DNA of 64,000 bases, taken from contig NC_010170.1 of assembly GCF_000067205.1 (NCBI RefSeq), positions 3,968,001 to 4,032,000 of the forward strand, given 5' to 3'. A model generated the notes under the pieces. That model saw nothing but the letters and a program-made list of their open reading frames with translations, ran no database searches and had not been told where the DNA came from. This document shows, in pieces, positions 34,943 through 43,006 of this stretch. The translations under genes were made by a program, and so were the position numbers. Source of the DNA: Bordetella petrii. GTDB lineage: Bacteria; Pseudomonadota; Gammaproteobacteria; Burkholderiales; Burkholderiaceae_B. The first letter of the stretch is position 1. The number at the start of each line of letters is the position of its first letter.

Positions 34943-35427
34943 TTACAGCACACAGGGGCCGATTCGGATTCGCACCAAGCGTAAGCCGGGCAGGGCTACC
35001 GCAGAAGTCATTCGCCGCATCTGACGGTTGCGGCCTTCTCGTATAGGCAGTTCGAGCCAGGCGGTGGGAATGCGTTTGCGGAACCGAACCAGCGGCGTCC
35101 TAGGCCAAATCTAGGGGGCATCGATGAACCGCGCCAGCGCCAGCAAAGTCGGCTCGTCTTTCAACTGCACGCCGTTCCACAAACGCTGCAGCTGCTCTGC
35201 GCTTGGTTCGCCTTCCACTTGAGCCCAGTAGGTCTCGGGAATATTGTGCCGAGGATCTGCAATTCGCGATTGCAACGTCCGTCATTGGTCAGTAGAAGCA
35301 AGCCTTCGCTATCTCGATCCAGCCGCCCGGCTGGGTAGAAGTCCGAGACGTCTACAAAGTCTTTAAGCGTAGCCCGGCCTTGGTCGTCGCTGAGCTGAGC
35401 CAGAGCGTCGAAAGGCTTGTTGAGCAT
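34943..35427 (-). pseudogene. RluE/RsuA-type pseudouridine synthase, with frameshift and stop
   Basis: Reads MLNKPFDALAQLSDDQGR, then FYPAGRLDRDSEGLLLLTND; the GRLD motif carries the catalytic Asp. A 1-base loss near 35275 shifts to IADPRHNIPETYWAQVEGEP. A TAG then interrupts after FIDAP (near 35115), and the frame continues IPTAWLELPIREGRNRQMRR. This is an RluE-like 23S rRNA pseudouridine synthase in decay. The N-terminal extension may reach about 35490. Confidence 0.8.
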
Positions 35428-35902
35428 CAACAAGCTCGGCGTGTCGACCGTTGCTTGCCGAGCACGCCGAACGAAGGGTTTCCGCGCACGATTTAATTCG
35501 ATGCCCAGTGAATGCCTTCGAAGCAGGTCTGGCAAAGGCGGCGCGGAGCACAGCAATAAAGCGAGCACCCCGCCCGCGATGGCCCAGGCGACGACTCCAG
35601 CCATGACGCCTGCCATCACGGGGCCGCGCAAGATCTGAACGGATCGGGTCCGCCGCCAGATCTCGGCACAACCACCCGCACGCCGACACCCAATAAATCT
35701 ACCATCGCCGATGGCGATCCTGGATCTCGGTGTGGCCGAGTATTCCACCCGCCATTGTGCGATGTATGCCAAGCGTGCGGTCAACAACCTCCAAAACACG
35801 GCATCAAGAATCATTGACCCTGCGGCTTTGTAAGGCAATCTGTCGATCGAACATTCGGGCGGTCAACCAGGCCAGCTGCATGGTAGCGATGACAGTGACG
35901 AC
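35428..35902. other. Decayed region without recognisable gene
   Basis: Between the pseudouridine synthase remnant and a histidine kinase remnant. A minus-strand stretch near 35540-35640 would encode a hydrophobic helix (VMAGVMAGVVAWAIAGGVLA), but no family is evident and frames are broken. Nothing else is supported. Confidence 0.4.
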
Positions 35903-36034
35903 TTGTATAGGGAAGGCTCGGGGCTCGGCTTAGCTATCGTGAAAATTATTGTGGAGACCCATAGAAGCCGAGTCAGCGCCAGCTCGACGGCCGACGCAAC
36001 CCGGTTCGAAGTAGTGTTCCAGCGACGCAATATT
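35903..36034 (+). pseudogene. Sensor histidine kinase C-terminal fragment
   Basis: YREGSGLGLAIVKIIVETH carries the G2 box of the GHKL ATPase domain and is followed by the closing strand RFEVVFQRR. Only about 42 codons of the kinase end are present; the rest is absent. It is followed by the second copy of the 260-bp repeat. Confidence 0.75.
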
Positions 36035-36062
36035 CAGTACGCTAGCAGCACTCCTGATTCCT

Positions 36063-36322
36063 ATGGCTCGTATCGCCTCGTGCCGAAAGCAAGCCTATCC
36101 TGCTCCAGAGCGGCGGTCGAATCAGAAAGCTGATACTCACACGCGACATTTCCCATCTGCGTTCAGCTGATCCGCCACAAGCTGGTCACGGCGCGCTGCA
36201 TGCTGACGGCTGGTAGTGCGGTCTCCCGTAAAGAAAGGTCGTTGTCTTTACAATCTTTGCCTCTCATGCTGTGCCGTTAGCTGTCACAATGACCCAAATT
36301 GGATTCAGCCATATGATTAATC
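36063..36322. repeat. Diverged dispersed repeat, copy B (260 bp)
   Basis: Partner of 17911-18170, about 85% identical by eye and equal in length. It ends in a 12-bp perfect palindrome ATGATTAATCAT at 36313-36324. Left neighbour is a kinase remnant, right neighbour an AT-rich promoter region of a small repressor gene. Confidence 0.85.
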
Positions 36323-36363
36323 ATGTAATTTTATTAGTTAAGTATTTTATTGACAGTCATATA

Positions 36364-36393
36364 TTGATTCACCGTCATGTCATAATGTATCAA
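36364..36393. promoter_or_regulatory. Candidate operator before the repressor-like gene
   Basis: An inverted pair TTGAT (36364-36368) and ATCAA (36389-36393) lies in AT-rich DNA. A TTGACA box is at 36350-36355. It could be an autoregulatory site of the HTH gene starting at 36426. Confidence 0.35.
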
Positions 36394-36425
36394 ACTACTG
36401 GAAAAAACCCCTGACCCTCGACATC

Positions 36426-36776
36426 ATGAGCATCGGCGAGCGCCTACGTATCGCACGTACGAAACGAGGCCTAACCCAAGAAGCGTTGGCCGGTCTGGTT
36501 CAGGCTCCCCTGACCCAGGGTGCCATCGCACATATAGAAAGCGGCCGAAGCGAGTCCTCACGCCACATAGTATGGATCGCTGCAGCCCTTCGAGTCCGCG
36601 CCGAGTGGCTCGTTACCGGAGAAGGGGAAATGTTCGAGGATGAGTGGCCATGGCCTGGAATATCTCGGGAATCCGTATCAAAGTTGCCAACGCTGGTCTT
36701 GGAAGACATTGGCGATTACATCGAGATGAAGCTCTCTAAGCATGGCAGGAACAGCGGCGACGGCAAAACAGAATAA
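36426..36776 (+). CDS. Small Cro/CI-type HTH repressor
   Basis: 116 residues. The XRE helix-turn-helix occupies residues 4-60 (RLRIARTKRGLTQEALAGLV, QGAIAHIESGRSESS) and a short tail of the phage-repressor-like kind follows (WLVTGEGEMFEDEWP). There is no peptidase S24 domain, so it is not a full LexA/CI-type repressor. It probably controls this island segment (AlpA-like gene and abiE) or itself. The upstream DNA is distinctly AT-rich compared with neighbours, a sign of acquired DNA. The ribosome site is weak. Confidence 0.85.
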   Translation: MSIGERLRIARTKRGLTQEALAGLVQAPLTQGAIAHIESGRSESSRHIVWIAAALRVRAEWLVTGEGEMFEDEWPWPGISRESVSKLPTLVLEDIGDYIEMKLSKHGRNSGDGKTE

Positions 36777-37483
36777 GGCAACTAGACAGCTGCAGAAACG
36801 AGTCGCCGCAGCCAGCCGTCGCTTCTAGATAGTCGCTGAAAAGCTACAGAAATCCCGCAGGCTGGCCTTCGGCCTACAACGGGTCAGAGCGATCCGATTT
36901 GATTCATTCCGAATCAGATTAAGCGTACCTTCTACAAATTTACATGACCCATATGACTCGTTCATATTAGTTTTGTATTGACTCTTCTAAATAGATACGT
37001 AATGATTGCACCAAGCCTGCTCTTTAACAACGCAACACCGATGAATACCGCGCCCTGCCCCACGACGGGCGGTGCGAGTGCGCGGCTACCCGAGTCGTCA
37101 GCATACTGCGGGGCGACAGGCACCTGGGTAGGAGCAAAACAGGTGAAAAATCATCACTCCCCCGGGCCGGTAGAGACTGGCGCAAACTGGGGGAACTGGT
37201 GACGATCCGTACCCACGGACGCCGGCACTGCCACCAAAGGCAGGCCACCCTCGACGGATGGCGCGTAATCCGTTGATGACAGCGGCAAAGACCGCAGTTC
37301 TCGGCATCCCGCCGAACCGCAGCAGCGGGCCAGCGGCGGGCTCCGCCGAGAATGATCGAAGCATCCGGCCCCCATCGCGGCATCTTGGAGGGCCGTCCAC
37401 GAAGGCGCGGGTCGCGCCTGCTTTGGAAAGCATCCTGAGCCCCGTTCTCCCAGGGTGCTTCCCAAGGTCCAATGGAGGAAGAA
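36777..37483. other. Long intergenic region with boxA-type leader before the AlpA-like gene
   Basis: About 700 bp with no convincing gene. It contains a TGATTC/GAATCA inverted repeat at 36900-36916, a TTGACT box at 36978-36983 and a boxA-like sequence at 37018-37030. About 450 bp of GC-rich leader with several possible stems (for example GGCGGGCTCCGCC near 37337) then runs up to the ribosome site GGAGG at 37474-37478. It reads like a long untranslated leader of the downstream operon. Confidence 0.5.
37018..37030 (+). promoter_or_regulatory. boxA-like antitermination sequence
   Basis: TGCTCTTTAACAA matches the rRNA-operon boxA core (TGCTCTTTAACA) known to recruit NusB-NusE antitermination factors. 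It lies 35 bp after a TTGACT box and ahead of a long leader. Confidence 0.6.
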
Positions 37484-37738
37484 ATGAAGGAACAGCAGGT
37501 CCAGCCACAAATTTTTGGCCACCCGTCAACCAGATACCATACCCAGCAACCACCCGACCAAGCACTTCTCTACCGGATTCACACGGCCGAAGCCAAGCTT
37601 GGGGTATCCCGATCAACTATCTATCGGCTGGTCAATGAAGGCGAGTTAGTACTGATCAAGATAGGCAAACGGTCCAGCGGAATCACAGCAGCCAGCCTAC
37701 ACGCGCTCATCGAGCGCAACAAGGCACTTGTCAGTTAG
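37484..37738 (+). CDS. AlpA/excisionase-like HTH DNA-binding protein
   Basis: 84 residues from ATG 37484, chosen because GGAGG lies 5 bases upstream; an ATG at 37472 is also in frame. A winged-helix/MerR-type motif (EAKLGVSRSTIYRLVNEGEL then VLIKIGKRSSGI) is typical of AlpA-like regulators and excisionases of islands and ICEs. It could regulate an integrase or bend DNA for excision. No integrase gene is in the window. It is followed by the operator region of the abiE pair. Confidence 0.8.
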   Translation: MKEQQVQPQIFGHPSTRYHTQQPPDQALLYRIHTAEAKLGVSRSTIYRLVNEGELVLIKIGKRSSGITAASLHALIERNKALVS

Positions 37739-37763
37739 GCCATTGCGGCATTGATCTTTTGGA

Positions 37764-37837
37764 GTCCGTCTGAAAATCGTACACAAATTTCGGACGGACT
37801 TGCCCTTTGTCCGAAAAAGAGCTACAAATATCGGACA
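37764..37837 (+). promoter_or_regulatory. Two inverted repeats, probable AbiEi operators
   Basis: First site: GTCCGTCTGAAA (37764-37775) and TTTCGGACGGAC (37788-37799), a 12-bp inverted pair with one mismatch. Second site: TGTCCGA (near 37808-37814) and TCGGACA (37831-37837). AbiEi antitoxins are known to bind two inverted repeats and repress their own promoter. The pair ends 11 bp before the abiEi start. Confidence 0.7.
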
Positions 37838-37848
37838 GAGGTGCCGCC

Positions 37849-38547
37849 ATGAACGATCTCAAGACGCAGATCATGACTCACATTGATGCAGCCGGGCCCG
37901 ACCAGGTATGGGTGCCAGCCGACTTTTCCCAACTTGGCGGCAGAGACGCCGTGGACAAGGCGCTCCAACGCCTGCTCACGGCGGGCCAATTGCGCCGTAT
38001 CGACCGTGGACTGTACGACAGACCCAAAGTAAACAGCCTGACCAAACAGGCAACACCCCCAGATTACCGCGCCGTCGTGGACGCCATCGCGCGGCGCGAT
38101 CAACTGCGTCTGCTTGTCGATGGAATGACCGCAGCCAACGACCTTGGCCTGACGGATGCCGTGCCAGCGAACGTCATCATCCACACCGATGCACGCCGAC
38201 GCACCATTCAACTTGATAATCTGACCATCACGTTCAAGCTCACGGCGCCAAGCCGCCTGTATTGGGCCGGGCGACCCGCCATGCGGGTCGTACAGGCGCT
38301 GTACTGGCTCAAGGACACCCTACCCGCTGACAAACCCCGAATCATCAAACGGCTGTCAAAGCTGCTGGAAAGTTCCGAGCGAGGCGAAGCCATACGCCAG
38401 GACTTACTAGCAGGTTTCCATACATTGCCCGCGTGGATGCAGGCCATCGTGCGCGAACTGCCGGGCTGTGCTGCAACCGGCGTCGAAGGCTCTACAGCGC
38501 CACTCAGCGCCACCAACGGCCGGACGCACACCGACACTTTTGCATGA
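37849..38547 (+). CDS. abiEi: AbiEi-type antitoxin (DUF6088)
   Basis: 232 residues from MNDLKTQIMTHIDAAG, with a GAGG ribosome site. The N-terminal winged helix (VWVPADFSQLGGRDAVDKAL, then GQLRRIDRGLYDRP) binds DNA in AbiEi/DUF6088 proteins; the C-terminal domain (VVQALYWLKDTLPADKPRII) neutralises the toxin. It negatively autoregulates the operon in studied systems, and the inverted repeats just upstream fit this. The stop overlaps the toxin start (ATGA). The pair probably stabilises the island or acts in phage abortive infection. Confidence 0.88.
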   Translation: MNDLKTQIMTHIDAAGPDQVWVPADFSQLGGRDAVDKALQRLLTAGQLRRIDRGLYDRPKVNSLTKQATPPDYRAVVDAIARRDQLRLLVDGMTAANDLGLTDAVPANVIIHTDARRRTIQLDNLTITFKLTAPSRLYWAGRPAMRVVQALYWLKDTLPADKPRIIKRLSKLLESSERGEAIRQDLLAGFHTLPAWMQAIVRELPGCAATGVEGSTAPLSATNGRTHTDTFA

Positions 38548-39596
38548 ACCCGAACTTTCATACCATCATCCAGGCCGCCGACGATGAACGGCGCGGCCTG
38601 TTCCTGACAACGGCCGCTCGTCTGGGCACGGCTGTGCAAAATGTCGAAAAAGACTTCTGGGTGTGCTGGACGCTGGACGTACTATTCAACGGCCTGCCGC
38701 CAGACGGCCCTCGCCTGCTGTTCAAAGGCGGTACATCGTTGTCCAAGGCATACAGCTTGATTTTCAGGTTCTCCGAGGACATCGACATCACCGTATTCCG
38801 CGAAGACATTGGTGAACCCGCTGAAACTGCAGAACTGGACGCGCTGAGCGGCAAGCAACGCCGTATCCGGCTGGACCGCATCCGCACCGCCTGCCAGCGC
38901 TATATTGCTGACGATATGACAACGCGGCTCCATGCTATCGCAGCTCAGGTCATACCTGCCGACCGCTTCCATTTGGAACTGGACCCGGACGATCCCGACC
39001 AGCAGACGCTGCTGTTCTGGTACCCCGCCGTGACGGCCACCCCCGGCGACTATAACTATATCCGTTCCGCCGTAAAAATTGAGGCGGGGGCAAAATCTGC
39101 CTTAGATCCGCATGAAGCTGCCGTTGTGTCTCCCTACGTTGCCAACGATCTGCCCGATTTGGATATGGCAGTGCGCAACGTGACAACAGTCAAGCCAGAA
39201 CGCACCTTCTGGGACAAGATCATCATCCTGCATGGCCTGCGCCAATGGCATGATCGCAGAGGGCTACTGCGCCACGGCGGTCAACGTGTCTCCCGGCACT
39301 ATTACGACGTGCACCGGCTCTTGCAGCACCCCGACGCCGACGCATGGATGGCTGATCGCACCCTGGCACAAGACTGTGCGCAACATGCCCGGCTGTTCTT
39401 CGGCGGTGCGGACCTCCGGCTGGACACGGCAGCACATGGCTCCTTTACCCTCGCCCCGTCGCACTCGATGCACGAGACACTGGCCCGAGACTACGAAGCG
39501 ATGAGCGGTATGATCTTCGGGCCGCTTCCTGCTATCGGAGATGTGCTTCAAGTCGTCGCTGACCTGGAGGAACGCTTGAATACGCATCTGAAGTGA
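38544..39596 (+). CDS. abiEii: AbiEii-type toxin, nucleotidyltransferase
   Basis: 350 residues. The nucleotidyltransferase motif LLFKGGTSLSKAYSLIFRFS followed by EDIDITV (Asp79, Asp81) is intact, and the later YDVHRLLQHP region fits the AbiEii/DUF1814 family. Members add nucleotides to tRNA acceptor ends or otherwise block growth and form type IV toxin-antitoxin pairs with AbiEi. It is preceded by KDFWVCWTL, the usual entry motif. The gene looks complete. It is the last gene before the island-core junction. Confidence 0.9.
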   Translation: MNPNFHTIIQAADDERRGLFLTTAARLGTAVQNVEKDFWVCWTLDVLFNGLPPDGPRLLFKGGTSLSKAYSLIFRFSEDIDITVFREDIGEPAETAELDALSGKQRRIRLDRIRTACQRYIADDMTTRLHAIAAQVIPADRFHLELDPDDPDQQTLLFWYPAVTATPGDYNYIRSAVKIEAGAKSALDPHEAAVVSPYVANDLPDLDMAVRNVTTVKPERTFWDKIIILHGLRQWHDRRGLLRHGGQRVSRHYYDVHRLLQHPDADAWMADRTLAQDCAQHARLFFGGADLRLDTAAHGSFTLAPSHSMHETLARDYEAMSGMIFGPLPAIGDVLQVVADLEERLNTHLK

Positions 39597-39732
39597 GCGG
39601 ATTGTAAGCACATGGCATACTCTGCAATTCACAGAGATACTGCTGGCCGAAGCAACTTGGAATCGAACCACGGGCCGCTTTCGTTGTTTTTTAGCACCTG
39701 TACCCCAGCTTGTACCCCACCGTTCCCATTCG
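39597..39732. other. Junction region between island and core
   Basis: 136 bp without a gene. It includes two nearby GTACCCCA/C words (CTGTACCCCAGCTTGTACCCCAC near 39697-39719), of the sort found at recombination borders, but no tRNA or proven att site. The truncated copD-like frame begins directly after it. Confidence 0.4.
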
Positions 39733-40137
39733 ATGGAGAAAGCCCACAGATACTGGCTTTCCCGGATCTATTCGATTCCGCCCCAGCGGCTGCAACTGAT
39801 GCGCGACGTGCTGGGCCGCTTTCTGAAGGCCGTGCTGTGGTCGGTGGCGGCGGCCCTGGCCAGCGGGGCCTGGATGATCGACCGCTCGGCCCGCCAGGCG
39901 GCCGAATCGGGCGGCAGCTTTCACATGCCGCCGGCCTGGGCGGCCATGGCAGTGCTGGGCGTCGTCATGGCCGCCATATTCGGGCATATTCGCTACGCGC
40001 TGTATCCGCGCCTGGCCAATGCCGTGCAGGCCGGCCAGTGGCCCGCCGCCGGCGCCGCCATGGGATCGATCAAGACCTGGGTGGCGGTCAACCTGGCATT
40101 GGGCCTGCTGGCGGTCGCCGTGGTCGTGTTGGGCTGA
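39733..40137 (+). pseudogene. CopD-family membrane protein, N-terminus lost
   Basis: 134 codons are open; homology starts at about PPQRLQLMRDVLGRFLKAVL and runs through three membrane helices (VLWSVAAALASGAWMI, AAMAVLGVVMAAIFGHIRYA, VAVNLALGLLAVAVVVLG). Typical CopD-like proteins of this type start with one more helix and about 40 more residues. The first 15 codons here do not look like the family and the ATG is probably accidental. The gene seems cut at about 39770 by the accessory region. Its function in copper or other metal handling is uncertain. Confidence 0.65.
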
Positions 40138-40189
40138 TGAACCGCAGCGTTCTCGCGCAAACCCCATCCAATTGAGCAATGCATTGCCA

Positions 40190-40220
40190 GGTGTCTGACA
40201 CCCGCAGGGTGTCAGACACC
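40190..40220. repeat. Palindromic repeat element 1 / bidirectional terminator
   Basis: Perfect 14-bp stem GGTGTCTGACACCC with a 3-base loop (GCA). It lies between convergent genes, so it may end both transcripts. A second, imperfect copy follows at 40251. Confidence 0.85.
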
Positions 40221-40250
40221 AATACGCTAGAAATAGCTGGCCTGCATTTC

Positions 40251-40281
40251 GGTGTCTGACTCCCTGCGGGTGTCAGACACC
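40251..40281. repeat. Palindromic repeat element 2, imperfect copy
   Basis: GGTGTCTGACTCCC...GGGTGTCAGACACC, the same element as 40190-40220 with one changed base in the left arm and a slightly different centre. Two copies within 92 bp suggest a dispersed, REP-like family of this genus. Confidence 0.8.
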
Positions 40282-40296
40282 TGTGGGCGTGCCCTC

Positions 40297-41286
40297 TTAG
40301 TCCACCTTCGCGCCCGACAATTTCACCACGTCGGCCCAGCGCTTGATGTCGGCCTTGTGCACCTGTTCGAAGGCGGCCGGGCTGGGGTCAGCCGGCGGCG
40401 TGATGCCCTGCACGTCGATCAGCCAGCGCTGGAATTCGGGCTTGGACATTTCCTGGATGACGGCGTCGCTGAAACGCTTCTGGATGTCGGCCGGCAGCTT
40501 GGCGGGGCCGAACAGGCCATACCAGGTGCTGCTTTCATAGCCAGGCAGTCCGCAGCCCTCGGCCACCGTGGGCACGCCGGGCAGCGCCTCGAGTGGCTTG
40601 GAGGTGGTTACGCCCAGCGCGCGCACCTGGCCGGCCTTCACCGCCGCAATGCTGGGCGCGCTCTGGTTAAAGAAGAAATCCACTTCGCCCGACAGCAGCG
40701 CCGTCATGGCCGGACCCTGGCCGCGATACGGCACGTGCACGATGTCGACCTTGGCCTGGTGCGTGAATTGCGCGCCGGCCAGGTGACCCGACGTACCGTT
40801 GCCGGTAGACGAGTAGTTCATCTTGCCGGGATTCTTGCGCGCCAGCGCCAGCAAGTCTTTGCAGGTCTTGACGTCGGGATGCTTCTTGGGATTGACCAGC
40901 AGCACGTTGGGCACGTCGCCCAGCAGCGCAATGTGAGTGAAATCGTTCCACACATCGAAGCTCAGGCTCTTGTACAGCGCGGCGTTGATGGCGTGCGTGC
41001 CCGCGGTGCCGAACAAAAAGGTATAGCCGTCGGGCTCGGCGCGCGACACCACATCGGACGCCACATTGCCGCCGGCCCCCGTTCGAGCTTCCACCACGAT
41101 GGGCACGCCCAGGGTCTCGGTCATGCCCTGGCCCAGCTTGCGCGCGTACAGGTCTACGCCCGAACCGTTCGGAAAGCCGCCGACGATGACGATGGGCCGC
41201 GACGGCCATTTGTCCTGGGCGGCCGCCGGCGCGGCGGCGGCCAGGGTCGCGGCGGCCAAGGTGGCAATGCTCAAGATACGCAACAT
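40297..41286 (-). CDS. Bug/TctC-family periplasmic binding protein
   Basis: 329 residues with a signal peptide (MLRILSIATLAAATLAAAAP, then AAAQDKWP). The pattern IVIVGGFPNGSGVDLYARKL, GAGGNVASDVVSRAEPDGYT and YSSTGNGTSGHLAGAQFTHQ places it in the Bug family, though with PNGSG in place of the common PAGG loop. It is last in the minus-strand unit GntR, dehydrogenase, RidA, aminotransferase, Bug. It likely captures the substrate of that pathway. An AGGGGAATA ribosome site precedes the ATG. Confidence 0.93.
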   Translation of the reverse strand: MLRILSIATLAAATLAAAAPAAAQDKWPSRPIVIVGGFPNGSGVDLYARKLGQGMTETLGVPIVVEARTGAGGNVASDVVSRAEPDGYTFLFGTAGTHAINAALYKSLSFDVWNDFTHIALLGDVPNVLLVNPKKHPDVKTCKDLLALARKNPGKMNYSSTGNGTSGHLAGAQFTHQAKVDIVHVPYRGQGPAMTALLSGEVDFFFNQSAPSIAAVKAGQVRALGVTTSKPLEALPGVPTVAEGCGLPGYESSTWYGLFGPAKLPADIQKRFSDAVIQEMSKPEFQRWLIDVQGITPPADPSPAAFEQVHKADIKRWADVVKLSGAKVD

Positions 41287-41390
41287 GGTTATTCCCCTTT
41301 TGAAGTTGTGCTGCGATGAACTGCCTGTTTTCGGACAGGCAATGGTTTCTGGTGTCAACGGGGCCGCCCACGGGCAAACCCCGGCGTGCA

Positions 41391-42620
41391 TCAAGACAAC
41401 AGCGCCACGGCCCGCGCAATGCGGTCCAGCGCCGTTTGCAGTTGCGCCTGCGAGGTGGCATAGCTGATGCGGAAATACGGCGCCAGCCCGAACACCGTGC
41501 CCGGCACCATGGCCACGTCGTGATCCTGCAGCAGGTACTGGCAGAAGTCGGCGTCGGTCTCCAGACGCTGGCCGCCCGGCGTGCGGCGGCCCAGCACGCC
41601 CGCGCAGCTGGCATAGGTATAAAAGGCGCCCTCGGGGCGCCGGCAGGCCAGGCCATCGATGGCGTTGAGTCCGTCCACCACCAGGTCGCGGCGCGCCTGG
41701 AACGACGCACGCCGTTCGGCCAGCACATCCTGCGGGCCGTCCAGCGCCTCGATAGCGGCGGCCTGGCTGATGGAGCACGGGTTCGACGTACTCTGGCTCT
41801 GCACCACCGCCATCGCGCCGATCAGTTCTTTCGGGCCGCCGCCGTAGCCGATGCGCCAGCCCGTCATGGCGTAGGCCTTGGACAGGCCATTGATCGTCAG
41901 CGTGCGCGCCTTCAGGCGCGGCTCGACCTGCGCCATGGTGCGGAAAGCGAAGTCGCCGTAGATCAGGTGTTCGTAGATGTCGTCGCAGATCAGCCACACA
42001 TGCGGATGACGCAGCAGCACGTCGGCCAGCCCGCGCAGGTCGGCCTCGGCGTAGGCCGCGCCCGTGGGGTTGGACGGAGAGTTCAGCATGACCCAGCGCG
42101 TGCGCGGCGTGATGGCGCGTTCCAGGTCGGCCGGCGCCATGCGAAAGCCGTTGTCTTCGCGGCAGGCCACCTCGACGGTTTTGCCGCCCGCGATGGCGAT
42201 CATGTCGGCGTACGACGTCCAGTAGGGCACGCCGACCACGACTTCGTCGCCCTCGTCCAGGGTGGCCATCAGCGCGTTGTGGATCACCTGCTTGGCGCCT
42301 GCTCCCACGGTGATTTCGTCCAGGCCGTACGACAGGCCGTTGTCGCGCTCGAACTTGCGCGCGATGGCCGCTTTCAGCGCCAGCGTGCCGTCCAGCAGCG
42401 TGTACTTGGTGTCGCCGGCGCGCATCGCGCGGATGGCCGCTTCCTTGACGTTGTCCGGCGTGTCGAAGTCGGGCTCGCCCGCGCCCAGCACGATGACGTC
42501 GCGCCCTTCGCGCTTGAGCTGCGCGGCGCGCGCGCCGATGCGCAGAATCTCGGACACCGCGATGCTGGCGATGCGGCGAGCCCGCCGGAAGGCCGGCGCC
42601 TGTGTAAGATCGGTAGACAT
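41391..42620 (-). CDS. Class I aminotransferase (aspartate/aromatic type)
   Basis: 409 residues from MSTDLTQAPAFRRARRIASI. PLP fold type I: VLGAGEPDFDTPDNVKEAA, the Asn in SPSNPTGAAYAEAD, the Asp-Tyr pair ICDDIYEHLIYG, and the Schiff-base Lys in TINGLSKAYAMTGWRIGY. It transfers the amino group from an amino acid to 2-oxoglutarate or a similar acceptor. Placement with RidA (which removes reactive imines), a 2-hydroxyacid dehydrogenase and a ThDP enzyme suggests use of an amino acid as carbon or nitrogen source. Substrate not determined. Confidence 0.93.
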   Translation of the reverse strand: MSTDLTQAPAFRRARRIASIAVSEILRIGARAAQLKREGRDVIVLGAGEPDFDTPDNVKEAAIRAMRAGDTKYTLLDGTLALKAAIARKFERDNGLSYGLDEITVGAGAKQVIHNALMATLDEGDEVVVGVPYWTSYADMIAIAGGKTVEVACREDNGFRMAPADLERAITPRTRWVMLNSPSNPTGAAYAEADLRGLADVLLRHPHVWLICDDIYEHLIYGDFAFRTMAQVEPRLKARTLTINGLSKAYAMTGWRIGYGGGPKELIGAMAVVQSQSTSNPCSISQAAAIEALDGPQDVLAERRASFQARRDLVVDGLNAIDGLACRRPEGAFYTYASCAGVLGRRTPGGQRLETDADFCQYLLQDHDVAMVPGTVFGLAPYFRISYATSQAQLQTALDRIARAVALLS

Positions 42621-42655
42621 GCTTTGCTCGAATCCGTATGAAAAGACCGCCGCGC

Positions 42656-43006
42656 CTACAGCGCGGCCGTGACCATGATCTCGACCAGGATGTCGGGCGC
42701 CGCCAGCTCGACGGCGCCGCAACAGCGCGCGGGCGCGTGGCCCGGCGCGATCCAGGCATCATAGACTTCGTTCATGGCGTGGAAGTCGGCCATGCGCTGC
42801 AGCCAGATGGTGACGTTCAGCGCCTTGGACTTGTCGGTGCCGGCGGCGGCCAGCATTTCGTCGATCTTGGCCAGCACCTGGCGCGTCTGGCCCGCCACGT
42901 CGGCGTCGCGATCGTCGGCCGTGTGGCCGGCCAGGTAAACCGTGCCGTTGTGGATGACCGCGCGCGAACGGCGGGCGTTCTGGTCGAGGCGGGTAATGTC
43001 GGTCAT
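42656..43006 (-). CDS. RidA/YjgF-family enamine deaminase
   Basis: 116 residues. RidA landmarks: RAVIHNGTVYLAGHTADD, QTRQVLAKIDEMLAAAGTDK, and the Arg/Cys segment HAPARCCGAVELAAPDILVE. RidA proteins hydrolyse reactive enamine/imine intermediates from PLP enzymes, which fits the aminotransferase gene 35 bp downstream. Its ATG overlaps the stop of the upstream dehydrogenase gene (ATGA), so the two are coupled. Confidence 0.92.
   Translation of the reverse strand: MTDITRLDQNARRSRAVIHNGTVYLAGHTADDRDADVAGQTRQVLAKIDEMLAAAGTDKSKALNVTIWLQRMADFHAMNEVYDAWIAPGHAPARCCGAVELAAPDILVEIMVTAAL

Noticed and set aside
36978..37202. Small plus-strand frame in the boxA leader
   Set aside because: It overlaps promoter and boxA signals and has no recognisable protein character.
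39650..39680. Possible tRNA T-arm (GGTTCGATTCC on the minus strand)
   Set aside because: The flanking bases do not form a T-stem and no cloverleaf could be drawn.
40190..40281. Repeated palindromes as a CRISPR array
   Set aside because: Only two copies, self-complementary through their whole length, no equal spacers and no cas genes.
40252..42641. Long plus-strand frames opposite the Bug and aminotransferase genes
   Set aside because: Shadows of the well-supported minus-strand genes; the residues are low-complexity Arg/Gly/His.
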